Assembly: GCF_963678635.1 (NCBI RefSeq)
Contig: NC_087070.1
Location: 6,730,539 to 6,794,538, forward strand
Length of the DNA stretch: 64,000 bases
Source: Symsagittifera roscoffensis
Taxonomy: Eukaryota; Xenacoelomorpha; Acoela; Convolutidae
Direction: 5' to 3'
The translations under genes were made by a program, and so were the position numbers. A model generated the notes under the pieces. That model was not told where the DNA came from and did not search any database. It saw only the letters and a program-made list of their open reading frames with translations. Below, one piece after another: positions 1-10,149 of this stretch (its first letter is position 1; every line of letters begins with the position of its first letter).

Positions 1-80
1 TTAATTGTCCCTAATTGACCAAAATGGCTATCTTTAAACCCCCATACCTTTACAAAATGGATCACCGGTAAAATATTTTT
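1..80 (-). repeat. R2 internal fragment, inverted
   Basis: This stretch is close to the reverse complement of about 227-308 of the neighbouring R2 element: both contain the blocks TTAATTGTCCC, ATCTTTAAACCCCCAT and a following ATCAC(A/C)GGT. It abuts the left end of R2, so the window opens inside an inverted duplication of this family. Confidence 0.7.
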
Positions 81-748
81 GTTCCGACTTTCGATACGAA
101 AGTAACCGAATATTTGTGCTCGGGGTGGGTTTTTTTCTTTAGACAAATTTCGACTTTTTAACTAGCCTTTTTTGGCAGAATTTTTTTATATCATTCAAAA
201 TGTATTGTTGTCCTGAGCTTAATCTTAGAAAAAATATTTCACCTGTGATCATTTTTCGTAAAGTTATGGGGGTTTAAAGATTGCCATTCTGACACATTTG
301 GGACAATTAAAGCGCGATATATTTCGCGCTATTAATGCGTAAGCGGAGATTTAATCCGTCTTAGAAATTGTTCCAACTTGGTTGAAAGAAGCTGACTTGC
401 CATAAATGATTTGTTACAAGGAGCAAAATCTATCTTTTTGGACTTAATATGGCGTGTGGGGTGATAATTTTCCAAAAAAATTCAAATTTTGGAAAAAAAA
501 TTTCATTTTATTTTATTAAATCGATTTTTTTTGTGTGTTTTTACTGCTCCATAAACCTTAAAAGGCAGTCGGAAAATTCGCCCTGATACGAGCAGTCTTG
601 TTTTAAATTTAGGCTCAAGTCAACAATGTTCTTTGAATGATGAAGAAAAATCCCGTCAAAAATGGCTAATTAAAAAGTCGAAATTTGTCTGAAAAAAAAA
701 CCCACCCGAGCACAAATATTTCGTTACTTTCGTATCGAAAATCGGAAC
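81..748. mobile_element. R2 element with long terminal inverted repeats
   Basis: Positions 81-230 and 600-748 are inverted copies of each other. Both begin GTTCCGA at the outer edge, followed by TTCGATACGAAAGTAAC, ATATTTGTGCTCGGG(G)TGGG, a T-run, AGACAAATTTCGAC and ATTGTTG. The interior holds a GGGACAATTAAAGCGCGAT block and a copy of the CAGTCGGAA motif near 564-597. It has no transposase frame, so it is a non-autonomous long-TIR element. The superfamily is not established because no target duplication is clear. Related copies lie near 30.4, 42.3, 52.9, 56.9 and 57.4 kb. Confidence 0.8.
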
Positions 749-2019
749 AGCAAGGTAGTTCGAGTCGCACGGGAACTTTTTTGTCATTTCCAAAACTGTC
801 ATATCATACCGTTTTCAATGCCGTCATATTATATTGTAACCGCTACTCAAATTGACGCAATTAAAATCTAACGCATGCTTGATTCTCGAACGCTTGTTAC
901 GCGGCAAGATGAGCATGTACTAAAAACGCTTTTTTGAGTTGTTTAAAGCAAGATGCTCCTTAGAACAATTTTTTTTCCTGGTTAAAAGTTAATTTCTACG
1001 TTTAAAACTTTAAACGCCAAAAATTTCAATGCTGCTATTTTTCCAGTCTCCATGTATTTTTCCATATTAAGACAATCGTATTTCGAAAATACAAAAACCA
1101 TTTTTAATTGTCTCGAAAAAAAACAAAGGCAACCGCCGGTTTTGCAAATAACAAAAAAATGCAAATTAAACTCATATCTTTATATGATATGTAATTGATC
1201 CAATTCGACATTTGCTTGCAGTACCTGATTTTGTGTACAAAAACGGCCCTAGGAAAGCCATAGTTCTTTCTCAAACATGGTCGGATCAAAAAAATATTAC
1301 AAAAATTTGTAAGGGTTATATAACTTAATTACATGATAATAGCTGTTTTTGCATAAATAATCACATCAAGGATCATTCGAGGGTTGTGTTTGTTGAGTCA
1401 GACGAAGTTATAAAATTGCATAAAATTATACCTAAAAACTTCATAAACCTAACAATTTTTTTCAAGGCTTAAATTCGATGAACGTGTCAATTGATAATTC
1501 GACACTAGTTGTTACTGCCGATTTTTTCAATATCCGAATTTATGGTAAAATGGGCAATAACGACTTGACGCGACTCGAAATAAATAATAACCGCTTTAAA
1601 TGATTTGTCGTTGAATCGTTTTTTTAATTAACTGCCCGTTTAATAAAGATCCCGAAAATTTGGAATAGTAACACGAAAGCTAAGGAAAAGCTGTGACTAA
1701 CAATTGACGAAATTTTGGGTTATTATGCTTTTTTATGAACTACACAAACAAAGATTTGATTATAGTCGCAAAAAAGATTATTTTCAAAACGATTATTCTA
1801 CCTTACATGGAATAAGATGATTTTAGGGAAAATACAGTTGTGAAGCAACAAAACTAAATGACTAGTCTACCTAAGAAAGGATATTTACTAAAGAACCTTG
1901 ATTTCTATAAGTGACTAAAATTAAGCTTAATTTGGACTGCGTTAATAAAAGGGTACAGTAGCTTCAAAATGATTTTTTTGCAAGATTTAACCGATTCCAC
2001 GGAGATAAAATTCAATTTT
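749..2019. other. AT-rich DNA, nothing recognised
   Basis: This stretch is AT-rich and the open frames are short (60-61 codons at most) without supporting signals. No repeat shared with the rest of the window was recognised. Confidence 0.5.
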
Positions 2020-2020
2020 G

Positions 2021-2170
2021 TTTTGTTGCAGTTAATGGGAATATAAATTTACTTGCACTAATGTAGTATAAATTTGTTGCAGTTAGTGGGAATATGATTT
2101 TACTTGCTCTAATTGCATTATAAATTAGGGGGAATATAAATTTTACTTGATATAATGCATTATTGCAGTT
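2021..2170. repeat. Tandem repeat, unit about 51 bp, nearly 3 copies
   Basis: The block TTGTTGCAGTTA(A/G)TGGGAATAT...TTACTTGC followed by a TA-rich spacer occurs with a 51-bp period (GGGAATAT at 2037 and 2088). A third unit, shortened to 42 bp (GGGAATAT at 2130), lacks GTTGCAGTT. Confidence 0.8.
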
Positions 2171-2291
2171 TGGTTCTTATTACCTGATGGAAGGCGGGGT
2201 CAAGTTTATTCAATCACCCATTTAAGTCTCGCGACCTTCATGAATATTGCACTAGGAGTTCAATTATTGCACCAGTTTTTCAAATGCTGCA

Positions 2292-2615
2292 CTAGTTTTT
2301 CAAGTATGGCTCGAAAACATATTGTTTTTTTTTTAAAAAAAGAAAGAAAAATGAGCGTACAAACCAGGTTTTTTCTCTCTTTAGACTTTGTTGAGTTACT
2401 GTGGAAGGATCTTGTTCGAATAATACTTCAATAATCATCACGAATAATATCAAACACTGTCTTCTGTTTATATCGTCCGATAATTGGTTCTTTTGGCCCA
2501 TTAAGGCTCGCTGATTTTCTTTAAACTTCCAGACGCCGTTATTTAAAATTCCCGCAAGCAATAAAAATGGCATTCGAGACATATCAACAGAGTGATATAT
2601 TAGGTTTAATGTCAT
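2292..2615 (-). CDS. Uncharacterised open frame, 107 codons
   Basis: The frame runs from an ATG at 2613-2615 to a stop at 2292 and is one of the longest in the window. The central part (about residues 5-75, including NNGVWKFKENQRALMGQKNQ) has a mixed, globular-looking composition. The C-terminal 25 residues are Phe/Lys-rich, as expected from a poly-A/T tract, which argues against a real protein end. No family was recognised and no splice signal decides the matter. It could be a decayed coding piece or a chance frame. Confidence 0.15.
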   Translation of the reverse strand: MTLNLIYHSVDMSRMPFLLLAGILNNGVWKFKENQRALMGQKNQLSDDINRRQCLILFVMIIEVLFEQDPSTVTQQSLKREKTWFVRSFFFLFLKKKQYVFEPYLKN

Positions 2616-2702
2616 AAAGATAGGCAAATTTTGTTTCAATTGATTTAAAAAATGAAGAAAAAGTGTGTTTATACAGCAAAATTGTTGGCTGAAAACACGC
2701 AA

Positions 2703-5369
2703 ACCTTATCGGTTCACAATTTGAGAAATCAAACTGTTTTGACTAGATCATTCGATACTGACTGTCTGGAAAGCTACATTCATTATTTTGATATGCTTTG
2801 GTCTTTTTATCTGCCTGTTTATTGGTTATTTTTCTCATACTTTTGTCAGCAAACGTTAGTCGGTTGAATCATAACCGCAAGCAAATCGTCGCGACTATTT
2901 CTGCGAAGACAGACAAAAACAGTTTAGCTTTAAATAGGTTAAAATAACGTCACTTACCTTTTAGATCATTTGATTCCAAAATAAATATTTTTCGAAAGTT
3001 AACTTTATCGTTTTGTATCAATTCATGAATTTGCCTCACGGCAAACAAAAGTATACATTAGAGGTGGCTTATATTTTAATACAGCTCAAGTTACAGCTAA
3101 AAATTGCATGGCGTCGAATATCAGCGTTTTTGATTATTTTAGGGCAGTTCAACAACGCCGAAATACAATAGTGCCAAAAATCAAAAACTTGTTCGAAACA
3201 GTTCCGAAAATTATTTGGAATACTGTTTTTACTCATCCCAAAGGACTGACAAGTAATTATATTCAAATGGACGGAAGTTTAAAAGACATTAATTGCCATT
3301 TCAATTGATGCCGCTTGTTGAGCAAGCAGAAAATCCCTAAGCGCGGCGTCATAGGTTTTGCTGGACAAAAAATAAACTCTGCAAACTGTCAAACTTTCTT
3401 CTCAGTTTTGCTCCAAAATAAAACAGTATCACGCAAAACTGCCAACGACTCACAGTGAGAACTCAAAATCCCCGTGTATGATCCATTTTTAAATCTGTTG
3501 AACACATTTTCAGTTTCGGCTCTGTTCTACCTCGGCACTGTTGAACGCCCCCTTTTACTCCCACAAATGGGTGTTTTTTGCAGCTTAGTAATTGTATGTG
3601 TAAAAATGAAGCAAACAGAAATTTTTTTGAGCTGATCATAGGATTTGATACCCAGATAGTTTAATCTACCAAAATAAGTAATAAATTTTGAAACAAACAA
3701 ATTTTTAACTCATTTTTGATCAAACAGTGAATTAGTGAAATATTTGTTCGTGGGAATGTGATTTGTCAAAAGGATTATATGACCAAAAATTAAGTCAGCG
3801 AAACAAAATTCAGTGTTCAGAAAACAAAGAAAAAATTAAAAAATTATAAATTTTTGGAGAGTTTGAAGATCTTTCATTGATTGAAAATTTTCTTGAATTC
3901 AGCCTTTTTTACATAAAAACAGCCTTCGACTGAATTGAGAAAAACCAAATCTTGTGAAAAGAAAAAATGATTTTGAAACAATCTTTTTTAGCTTTAAAAG
4001 CATTGTATATTACGCGCACTTGTCATTTCAATTGCACAAATTCACTCTAGCTATTATTTCATTTATGTTTCACCTGAGAAAACTGTTTCTGAAAGTTATA
4101 TTTCGAGTTTTAGTTGAAAATTTTTCAAAACCACTGTTTTTAAAATATGGCGGTAATGTCATTATTCATTTGACTCAATTGTTGTGTAAAAACAAAACGC
4201 AAAAACTATTTGCTTATGTGGACCAAAAATTGGCAAAAACTCAACAGCGTATTTCTAAAAAAAATGAAAAACAGTTTTTTTCAAAATTTTTTTTCTTTGC
4301 GCCAGTAAAACATCATTGAGCAAATTCAAATTGATCGTAGTGAGTTACACATGTATTAAAAAAAATGTTGTTGAAAGTATAATTCATTTGATTTTCAAGA
4401 GCAACTTGTATTTTAGGGCAATGCCCTCAAGTTTGCAAGTGCCCTTAACGAGTATCAAATAGTTGTTGCTAGAAATAAATGTAAAAAACCAAAAGTTTTG
4501 AAAAAATATCAAACAAAAAAATACGGGATCATTCGCCACCCATTAATAACTTGCGTTACACTTTCAGGATCTCAAATAAAATCTTCTCAGTGATCATAAA
4601 AGGGTATTGATTGCCAAATTGGCAATTTTTAAACCCCCGGACTTTTTTCAAAATAAAAGTTATTTGATAAACCGAACAATCATCTCGCCCTAAATCGATT
4701 TCGGGAAGGGAGGTATTTACAAATTTTTCACAAGGTAACTTTGTAGAGAATGCTATATCACCTGCGAAATATAATTAACGTCGATTTCACTGTTTTGTAG
4801 CACATCAAAGTCTATTTGGTACATTTTGCGGGTTTGTATGCAATGCATAGTTTATACAGGGTAAACTTTCAGAATTATTACATGCTTGGGAATGACTTTC
4901 TACGACTTTCTACGCCCGAAAAAAGATGTCGTAAAACAAAGCAGAACTAAAGGGGTTACCTATTGAATAATGAAGGAGTTACACCCTTTTAATTTAGACA
5001 AAGTTACAGGAAGAATGCGTTCGAGGAAGTCTTGAATGAGGATTTTTGAAATTTGCCTAAAATGGCTCGCAGTTTTCTTAAATGGGTGAAATAGCATAAC
5101 TCCAAATAAAGTCCAATAACCAAACATTAACAAGATTTGTAGTTGATTCCTGGAGAAAACTGATTCTTACGACTAGAAATTCTTGACAAAGTCACCAGTT
5201 TATAAATATTTTATAAAATTGAGAAAACAGAAAAAGGAAAATACATAGTTTTCCGCTCGTCGGAATAAAAAAAAGAATCTGAAAAGCGCAGTTTGATATC
5301 TGGTTTAAAAATATTAAAGAACTCAGTTTCTCATTTTTGAGGGTTATTATTTAGTAAATCATTCATTTT
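2703..5369. other. AT-rich DNA with one small R2 fragment
   Basis: Mostly featureless AT-rich sequence. About 4606-4645 repeats the R2 interior in inverted sense (GGCAATTTTTAAACCCCC). A 10-bp duplication (GACTTTCTAC twice) lies near 4893-4912. The GTG-initiated frame at 3954-4319 is discussed among rejected items. Confidence 0.4.
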
Positions 5370-5439
5370 GGGAACGACCCTTTGAAATTTGAAATCGGCC
5401 CTTTGAAGATTTGGGAACTACCCTTTGAAATTTGAAATC
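5370..5439. repeat. Two-copy tandem repeat, period 43 bp
   Basis: A 27-bp block beginning GGGAAC(G/T)ACCCTTTGAAA and ending TTGAAATC is present at 5370 and again at 5413, separated by a CGGCCCTTTGAAGATTT spacer that is itself a partial copy. It is a simple local duplication. Confidence 0.85.
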
Positions 5440-6557
5440 AATATCTCTACAAACTCGATTTGATTTAATTTCATGCCCGAACAATCAAAATATTAAATTT
5501 TCTCTTGAGACTTTGGCATTGGTGACAGTCTGCTGAATTGGAACCACGTGTTCACTTGGTATTTTCAGGGTGGAGATTTCGTTCACAAGTGGTCCAGCTA
5601 CCTTTTGTAAGTCAGAAACATTTCATGGTTTTTTGATCAACTTTGCAAACGAACCAAACTTTCGATTGAGAATTAGATAATATCACTTCCGAATTCGAGA
5701 AGAGCTTAAACTGAATTAGCTCATAAGACGCAATAAACATGAATTGTCAGATTATCTCAGAGAAATAATTCGAAATTTGTTCAAGCTTTTGATACCTAAC
5801 TAGCTAGCCTAATTCCAGTAATCAATCAGCTCGTAAAAAGTTACTTGTTCTGAGCAAACTTTTCAAGTGATAAAAATTTGAATAACTACAAGTTATTCCA
5901 TGTTTTGAATCGTTTTGCAAAACTTTATTTATTTCGAGTCAGGCAATTAATTCAAGCAAAAAATTTTAGAAATATTTCAAACGTATTTCAGCTTAAACAG
6001 GTTCGCAAAACTTTTCTCGGTAAGCCATTCCAGTGATGCGATTTTGACACCATAAGTCACATCAAAAGCAGTTGAAAATTGTTCTTAAGCAAGACATTCA
6101 AGCAATTAAAACTTTGAAAAATTTGTGTTTTTCATACCTTGAATCAATTTGCAGCAAATTTTCGATTTGGTTTTTAACCTAATTTTTTGAAGTTAAAGGA
6201 GATAAAATAAAATGATTCAGCAAAAATTTGAATTTTTCTTGGTAAGCTATTCGGTAATTTGGAGCTAGACTAATATAGTTTTTAACAACCTTAAAAGTTG
6301 ATGATTCCACGATTTTGCAAAATGCGTTCAACGTCTGATAGAGCCGGAAAATCTGCCCCTTTTCGAGCTAGCGATTGCAAAAACATTAGAAAAATTACAT
6401 GAATGATTCAATATGACACATTTATCAAAGACTAATAAATTCATAAAGACGGCTGACTGTTTGCGGTTTTCGGATAATTCTTTCAAAAAAAATCTTTGTA
6501 AGTTAAAATTTGTTATTAGTTGATTTTCTGACATTTGAGTAAACTTTCGGAAATGAC
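5440..6557. other. AT-rich DNA, ambiguous open segments
   Basis: Around 5485-5640 the DNA is GC-richer and both strands stay open for about 45 codons. A further short minus-strand open piece lies at 6303-6359. Neither has decisive splice signals, and the double openness makes a coding call unsafe. Confidence 0.3.
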
Positions 6558-6785
6558 ATGAATACAGACGGGCAGAATCGCACAAAAAATCTTAGAAGAA
6601 AACAAGCTCGAAAGCTGAAAATAGGTAGCATTGAGCATCGCCGAAGTTGTATGATTTTTATCATTTTTCTACGAGTTTTCCAATCAATTAAATTGAACTT
6701 CATCTTCTTTGTATTAACAACTCTTGCTCTAAATTTTGAAGAAAAAACTACAGACGGCTTTTTGACTGGTCTGTACCTCACATGA
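6558..6785 (+). CDS. Small ORF with basic head and hydrophobic segment, 75 codons
   Basis: An ATG-initiated frame gives a 75-residue peptide. Residues 8-30 are basic (RTKNLRRKQARKLK). Residues about 32-57 are hydrophobic and could form one membrane helix, although they include a few charged residues. The tail is short and polar. The DNA is only slightly GC-richer than the surroundings and the minus strand is also open here (6503-6781), so a chance frame is quite possible. No homology was recognised. It lies 170 bp before another plus-strand candidate. Confidence 0.15.
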   Translation: MNTDGQNRTKNLRRKQARKLKIGSIEHRRSCMIFIIFLRVFQSIKLNFIFFVLTTLALNFEEKTTDGFLTGLYLT

Positions 6786-6971
6786 TCTGCCTATTTTTTC
6801 ATATCCAGGAAAAGAACGTCCGTTTAAATGACCAAATACCGGTGGACATAAATTAAGTCTTCTAGGATCCAGACTCGATCTACTGGCTTCATATTCTCAG
6901 CTGATTTGCTCAGTTCCGTTGTTAACTAAGGTTTGGCAGGTTTATTCACAGGACACAATTCCAAATATGTT

Positions 6972-7160
6972 ATGTCAAATGCTCGTAGAGGTAGACTGCC
7001 CGGGATGAGGTCCACGACTTTAAAAAAAGATAGGCGCGACGTTATTTTATTGATCGGAGTTATTTTATTGATCGGAGCTCTTTTTTCGTCTCGGGGGCGT
7101 TTTTCGCGTCAAACAATTTCGAGCGGTACCACTTTTGAAGCCAAAAATGATCCGATTGTC
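6972..7160 (+). CDS. Candidate coding exon with signal-anchor-like segment
   Basis: From the ATG at 6972 the frame is open for exactly 63 codons to a strong donor (GTC|GTAAGT at 7161). The residues start MSNARRGRLPGMRSTT, then a basic KKDRRD stretch, a helix-like VILLIGVILLIGALF (residues 24-38), and a polar segment ending EAKNDPIV. This is the layout expected at the cytosolic N-terminus of a type II membrane protein. Upstream, TTATTCACAG at 6944-6953 could serve as an acceptor if the start lies further 5'. The patch is visibly GC-richer than its flanks. No downstream exon or family was identified. Confidence 0.3.
7041..7076 (+). repeat. 18-bp in-frame duplication
   Basis: The unit GTTATTTTATTGATCGGA is repeated twice head to tail. 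If 6972-7160 is coding, it duplicates the six residues VILLIG inside the predicted membrane helix. Confidence 0.9.
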
Positions 7161-7739
7161 GTAAGTAGATTAGAAGTCAAAAAATAGCAAAAATTTGGTT
7201 TTCTTCCTACCAATTAAAAGGGAGAAAATTTTAAAGCATCAAAAGACAGATATAAAAATTATTTTGGTCGTTATGCAAAAACTGATTTCAGTCAAGTTTC
7301 GAGCAAGTAAGCTGAACGAGGTCTTTTGTTAGGCTTATAATAGTCTACCTCTTAAAATTCAAATAAAGCAGTAAAAATTCTTTAAGGCCCAGTAAAACTA
7401 GTTTCTGAAGTTTATTTTCAAACCTTTTTCAGGATATGGCTTTCAAAAGTGTGAAAACTTTTTTCTGCAAAAAAAATTTAGAAGTATTTCTGAAATCTTT
7501 TTGATCTTTTTAAAATTGTTGATTTTTTTTTCCGAGAAAAAATAATTATCGAAAGTGCGCTAATTACTCATATTATTGACTATGGAGAACTATACTAAGT
7601 TCGAGAGTTTCTTTTGTATTCTCCCAACAAAAAAAGTGTAAAAAAATCTTATAAGTTTTTTTAAAATTATTTCAGTTCAAATTTTCTGTGCTAGATGCAG
7701 TGCAACCAGCTATCCTTGTTGCATTGTAACTCTTCTTAC
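7161..7739. other. AT-rich DNA, nothing recognised
   Basis: Poly-A/T-rich sequence follows the donor-like site at 7161. No shared repeat was seen. Confidence 0.4.
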
Positions 7740-7796
7740 CAAAATCTATCTGTGGTCAGGACCTCGACATCATCCGCATGGTACCATTTGAACCAA
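7740..7796 (-). CDS. Candidate 57-bp internal exon
   Basis: On the minus strand a long pyrimidine tract ending TTTAG precedes 7796, and GTAAGA follows 7740, so both splice sites match consensus well. One of the three frames is open throughout and reads WFKWYHADDVEVLTTDRF, after one leading base. The order W-x-K ... T-x-x-DRF resembles strands C to D of an I-set immunoglobulin domain, but that is a resemblance only. G+C is 26 of 57, above the surroundings. The phase does not join directly to the candidate exon at 8993-9087. Confidence 0.3.
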
Positions 7797-8228
7797 CTAA
7801 ACAAAAAACAAAAACTAAGCAGTCAAATTTTGTGTTTAGAAATTTACTTGCGCTGCCAATGCATTGTTTTTATCAAGAATTACTAGAAAATTTACCAAAA
7901 GTTTGATCAATTAGGTGCTTTATGGTCTGAAACTGCGCTTTTTGAATCAGTTTGTGTTATCTTGGTTGAGTTTTTCTGCTACATTAAACAATAACTTATG
8001 GTTGTTGGACAAAGAAGTAATAATAAGTATTTTTGAGAAGACATTTCACGCTTCTGAAGTTTGAGCACAAAACGTTGAACAGCTGCGTAAAGCACCACAT
8101 ATGAACATAAAAAAATCCGTATAACTCAAGGACGTTTTTTTTCAAGATTGAAACAAACTAACCTTTTTATCTGATACACTCGAAAAAAAAACTTTTTTCT
8201 CGTCAAAAGAGGCGAATTAAAATAAAAG
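7797..8228. other. AT-rich DNA, nothing recognised
   Basis: No repeat or coding signal was recognised. Confidence 0.4.
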
Positions 8229-8530
8229 GGGTGCGAGCCGGACGCCCCTTTTTCATCCCAGTATATTCTAATAGCGACGGAGAGCGCTGGCCGGAAAATG
8301 CAAAAATTTGGTCAAAAACTTCCAAAAAATGGCCCAAAAATGGACCAGCATATTTGACCAGTTTTTCAATATTTTGCGTGCGGCGCAGATAGTTTTGTCC
8401 AACTAGGGTCGCTATGGTAATGTTAGAGAACTACCAGGAAACCAATGTAGTCGAATAAAAAGGTCGATAAATTTATTCCACCACATTGATTTCTTGCTAG
8501 TTCACCAAAAACACCATAACGACCTTAGTT
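8229..8530 (+). mobile_element. R1 (hAT-like MITE) remnant with foldback end
   Basis: The segment 8281-8460 follows the R1 interior in order: AAATTTGGTCAAAAA, a TTCCAAAAAATGGCC block, TTTTGCGTGCGGCGCAGA, then TAGGGTCGCTATGGTAATG in place of the usual AGGGTCTTTTTAGTGC. Terminal CAGGGG/CCCCTG ends are not preserved. The right part folds back on itself (see the inverted repeat). Confidence 0.6.
8401..8530. repeat. 59-bp imperfect inverted repeat with 12-bp loop
   Basis: The arms 8401-8459 and 8472-8530 are inverted copies with about 11 mismatches and no gaps, starting AACTA(G/A)GGTCG(C/T)TATGGT. The loop is AAGGTCGATAAA. Transcripts through here would form a long hairpin. Confidence 0.85.
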
Positions 8531-8992
8531 GTACGAAATTATCTATGAAATCAGGAGCAAATTTTTGTTCTGAGAATCTGAGAATGATATATTCTAGGCT
8601 GAACCGTTCTGCATTTCTTGTGGCTCTAAGAAAAATTTAATTCAGTATTTCAGTTTAATAATAGTTTCTGATATCACCTTATCATTATATGGTTTTCGTC
8701 AAATCTTTGCGTTTTTGCAACCAAAATTCGCGAAGATGCGTAACCAAAAGTTTTATCATTACGCCAAAAACTGCTTAATTGATGCTTTTAAAATTTTCTT
8801 GATTTTATGTTTGTTTCAAGCACAAAATGTTTAGATTTAACATAAGAGACCCCCCCCCCCACCCATTGGGTCTAATCTGTAAAGCGTAAAATTGAATGAA
8901 ATTATTTTCATTTAGTGAAAAATCATTAGGCGAAAAAAGTTATTGTTCCTAATAAAAATGAAGATTGAAGCTAAATGGAAGATTCCACTCAC

Positions 8993-9087
8993 CTATTATT
9001 CGATGGGGGTTCTCAACAAAATGAATTACAATTGGAAACTTCCCTGATGAGACAGGGGACTTGGAATTTGAATGGAACCTGTCGGTA
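8993..9087 (-). CDS. Candidate 95-bp internal exon
   Basis: On the minus strand a pyrimidine-rich acceptor (TTATCCTTTTGAAG) precedes 9087 and a very strong donor (ATAATAG|GTGAGT) follows 8993. One frame is open between them: TDRFHSNSKSPVSSG, then KFPIVIHFVENPHRII. The DRF...GKF.IVI..VE spacing is like the D-E-F strands of I-set Ig domains, similar in style to the 7740-7796 candidate, but no Trp/Cys pair confirms it. A different minus-strand frame (9026-9228, 65 codons, with an acceptor TTTCTCTAATTTAG at its start) overlaps, so the correct frame is uncertain. Confidence 0.3.
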
Positions 9088-9393
9088 CTTCAAAAGGATA
9101 AACAGGAATTGTGAAGGATGCTATCTGAGATGAGACTGCGAGAGCAGGAATACTAAAGGATTCGAATGAATGATTGACAGCAAGCAGACAGATTTTCAAG
9201 GCGATTGGTTTTAAACATCGCACGAGCTAAATTAGAGAAAATTTAATTTATTCTACATTGAAAAATTGGAACTTCAGCTCACAATGTCGCGCCGAAAGAT
9301 CAAAAAAGTTGGTTATATATTAGTACAAGGTTGATTATATAAAAAAAATAAAAGGGTAACTGCAGAATTGCTTATAAAACCAGGTATGATGTT

Positions 9394-9624
9394 ATGATCT
9401 TGAAAAGTATCTTGTTAAGCTTGAAAAGTTCCCATTTAGGTCAAATGTTGTTTTTCGACCTAGAGTTCCGTCAGCGTATTGCCCTGCTAGACCCGACTAT
9501 AACTAGAGGGGATTTGTGTGGTGTCTTGTTGACATTGCATCACTTTAGCCGCTCTGACGAACCAGATACAGTTGTTACCATCCCGTCCAAATCAATAGTC
9601 GCCCCTGTATGCCAATGGGATTAA
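9394..9624. other. GC-richer segment open on both strands
   Basis: Positions 9480-9620 are about 45-50 % G+C (29 of 60 at 9541-9600). On the plus strand a frame of 76 codons runs through. On the minus strand two shorter frames are open, one of them reading GATIDLDGMVTTVSGSSERLK after an AG acceptor at 9612. The composition suggests former coding or transposon sequence, but strand and frame cannot be settled by eye. Confidence 0.3.
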
Positions 9625-10149
9625 AGCGCAATAGCCAGAGGTGCCAAGGTGCATCCAGCAGATGCAAATATGAAGTCGAAAATGAAGAAAAATGAATTTG
9701 GCATTTTGAGAGAAAATTGGCAAGTTGCACTCAAGATTTCCAATTTTTTGAATTAGAAAAAAATTTTGCTCGAAGGCACAGCGCATATTCAGTAACGTAT
9801 TGGGGTAGGGGGGGCATTAGGTGGGGCATAGAAGCTTTTTCTTTTCACCTCATGAATTCTTTTTTTGCTACCCATCTTTAATCTTGACCGATCGTAAAAA
9901 GTTTGTTAAATTGTTTTGTAGAATTGGTGATTCTACTGTCTTACATGCTATAATAACCTGAGCATAAGATTGATTCGTCATTAACTTAAGTAGTATAGCA
10001 AACAAAGGGTGAGGTTCGAAATAGTTCAATCTTCGAAGATATCGTCCTTCCTATGCCAGAAAACAAAATTTGACAAAGTCGGCGAACAACCCTCCCCCCA
10101 CCCAAAAAAAATCGGAACTAAGAAAGCTTATGTTATGAAAATCAGAGGA

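Noticed and set aside
3954..4319. 121-codon plus-strand frame with a KYGGNVIIHLTQLL segment loosely like LINE reverse transcriptase linkers
   Set aside because: It starts at GTG, ends in poly-Phe/Lys from A/T runs, shows no catalytic motifs, and the resemblance is one short stretch.
5485..5640. GC-richer patch with a minus-strand frame (NVSDLQKVAGPLVNEIST...)
   Set aside because: The plus strand is equally open and protein-like (GTTCSLGIFRVEISFTSGPA), and splice-like signals exist on both strands, so no strand can be preferred.
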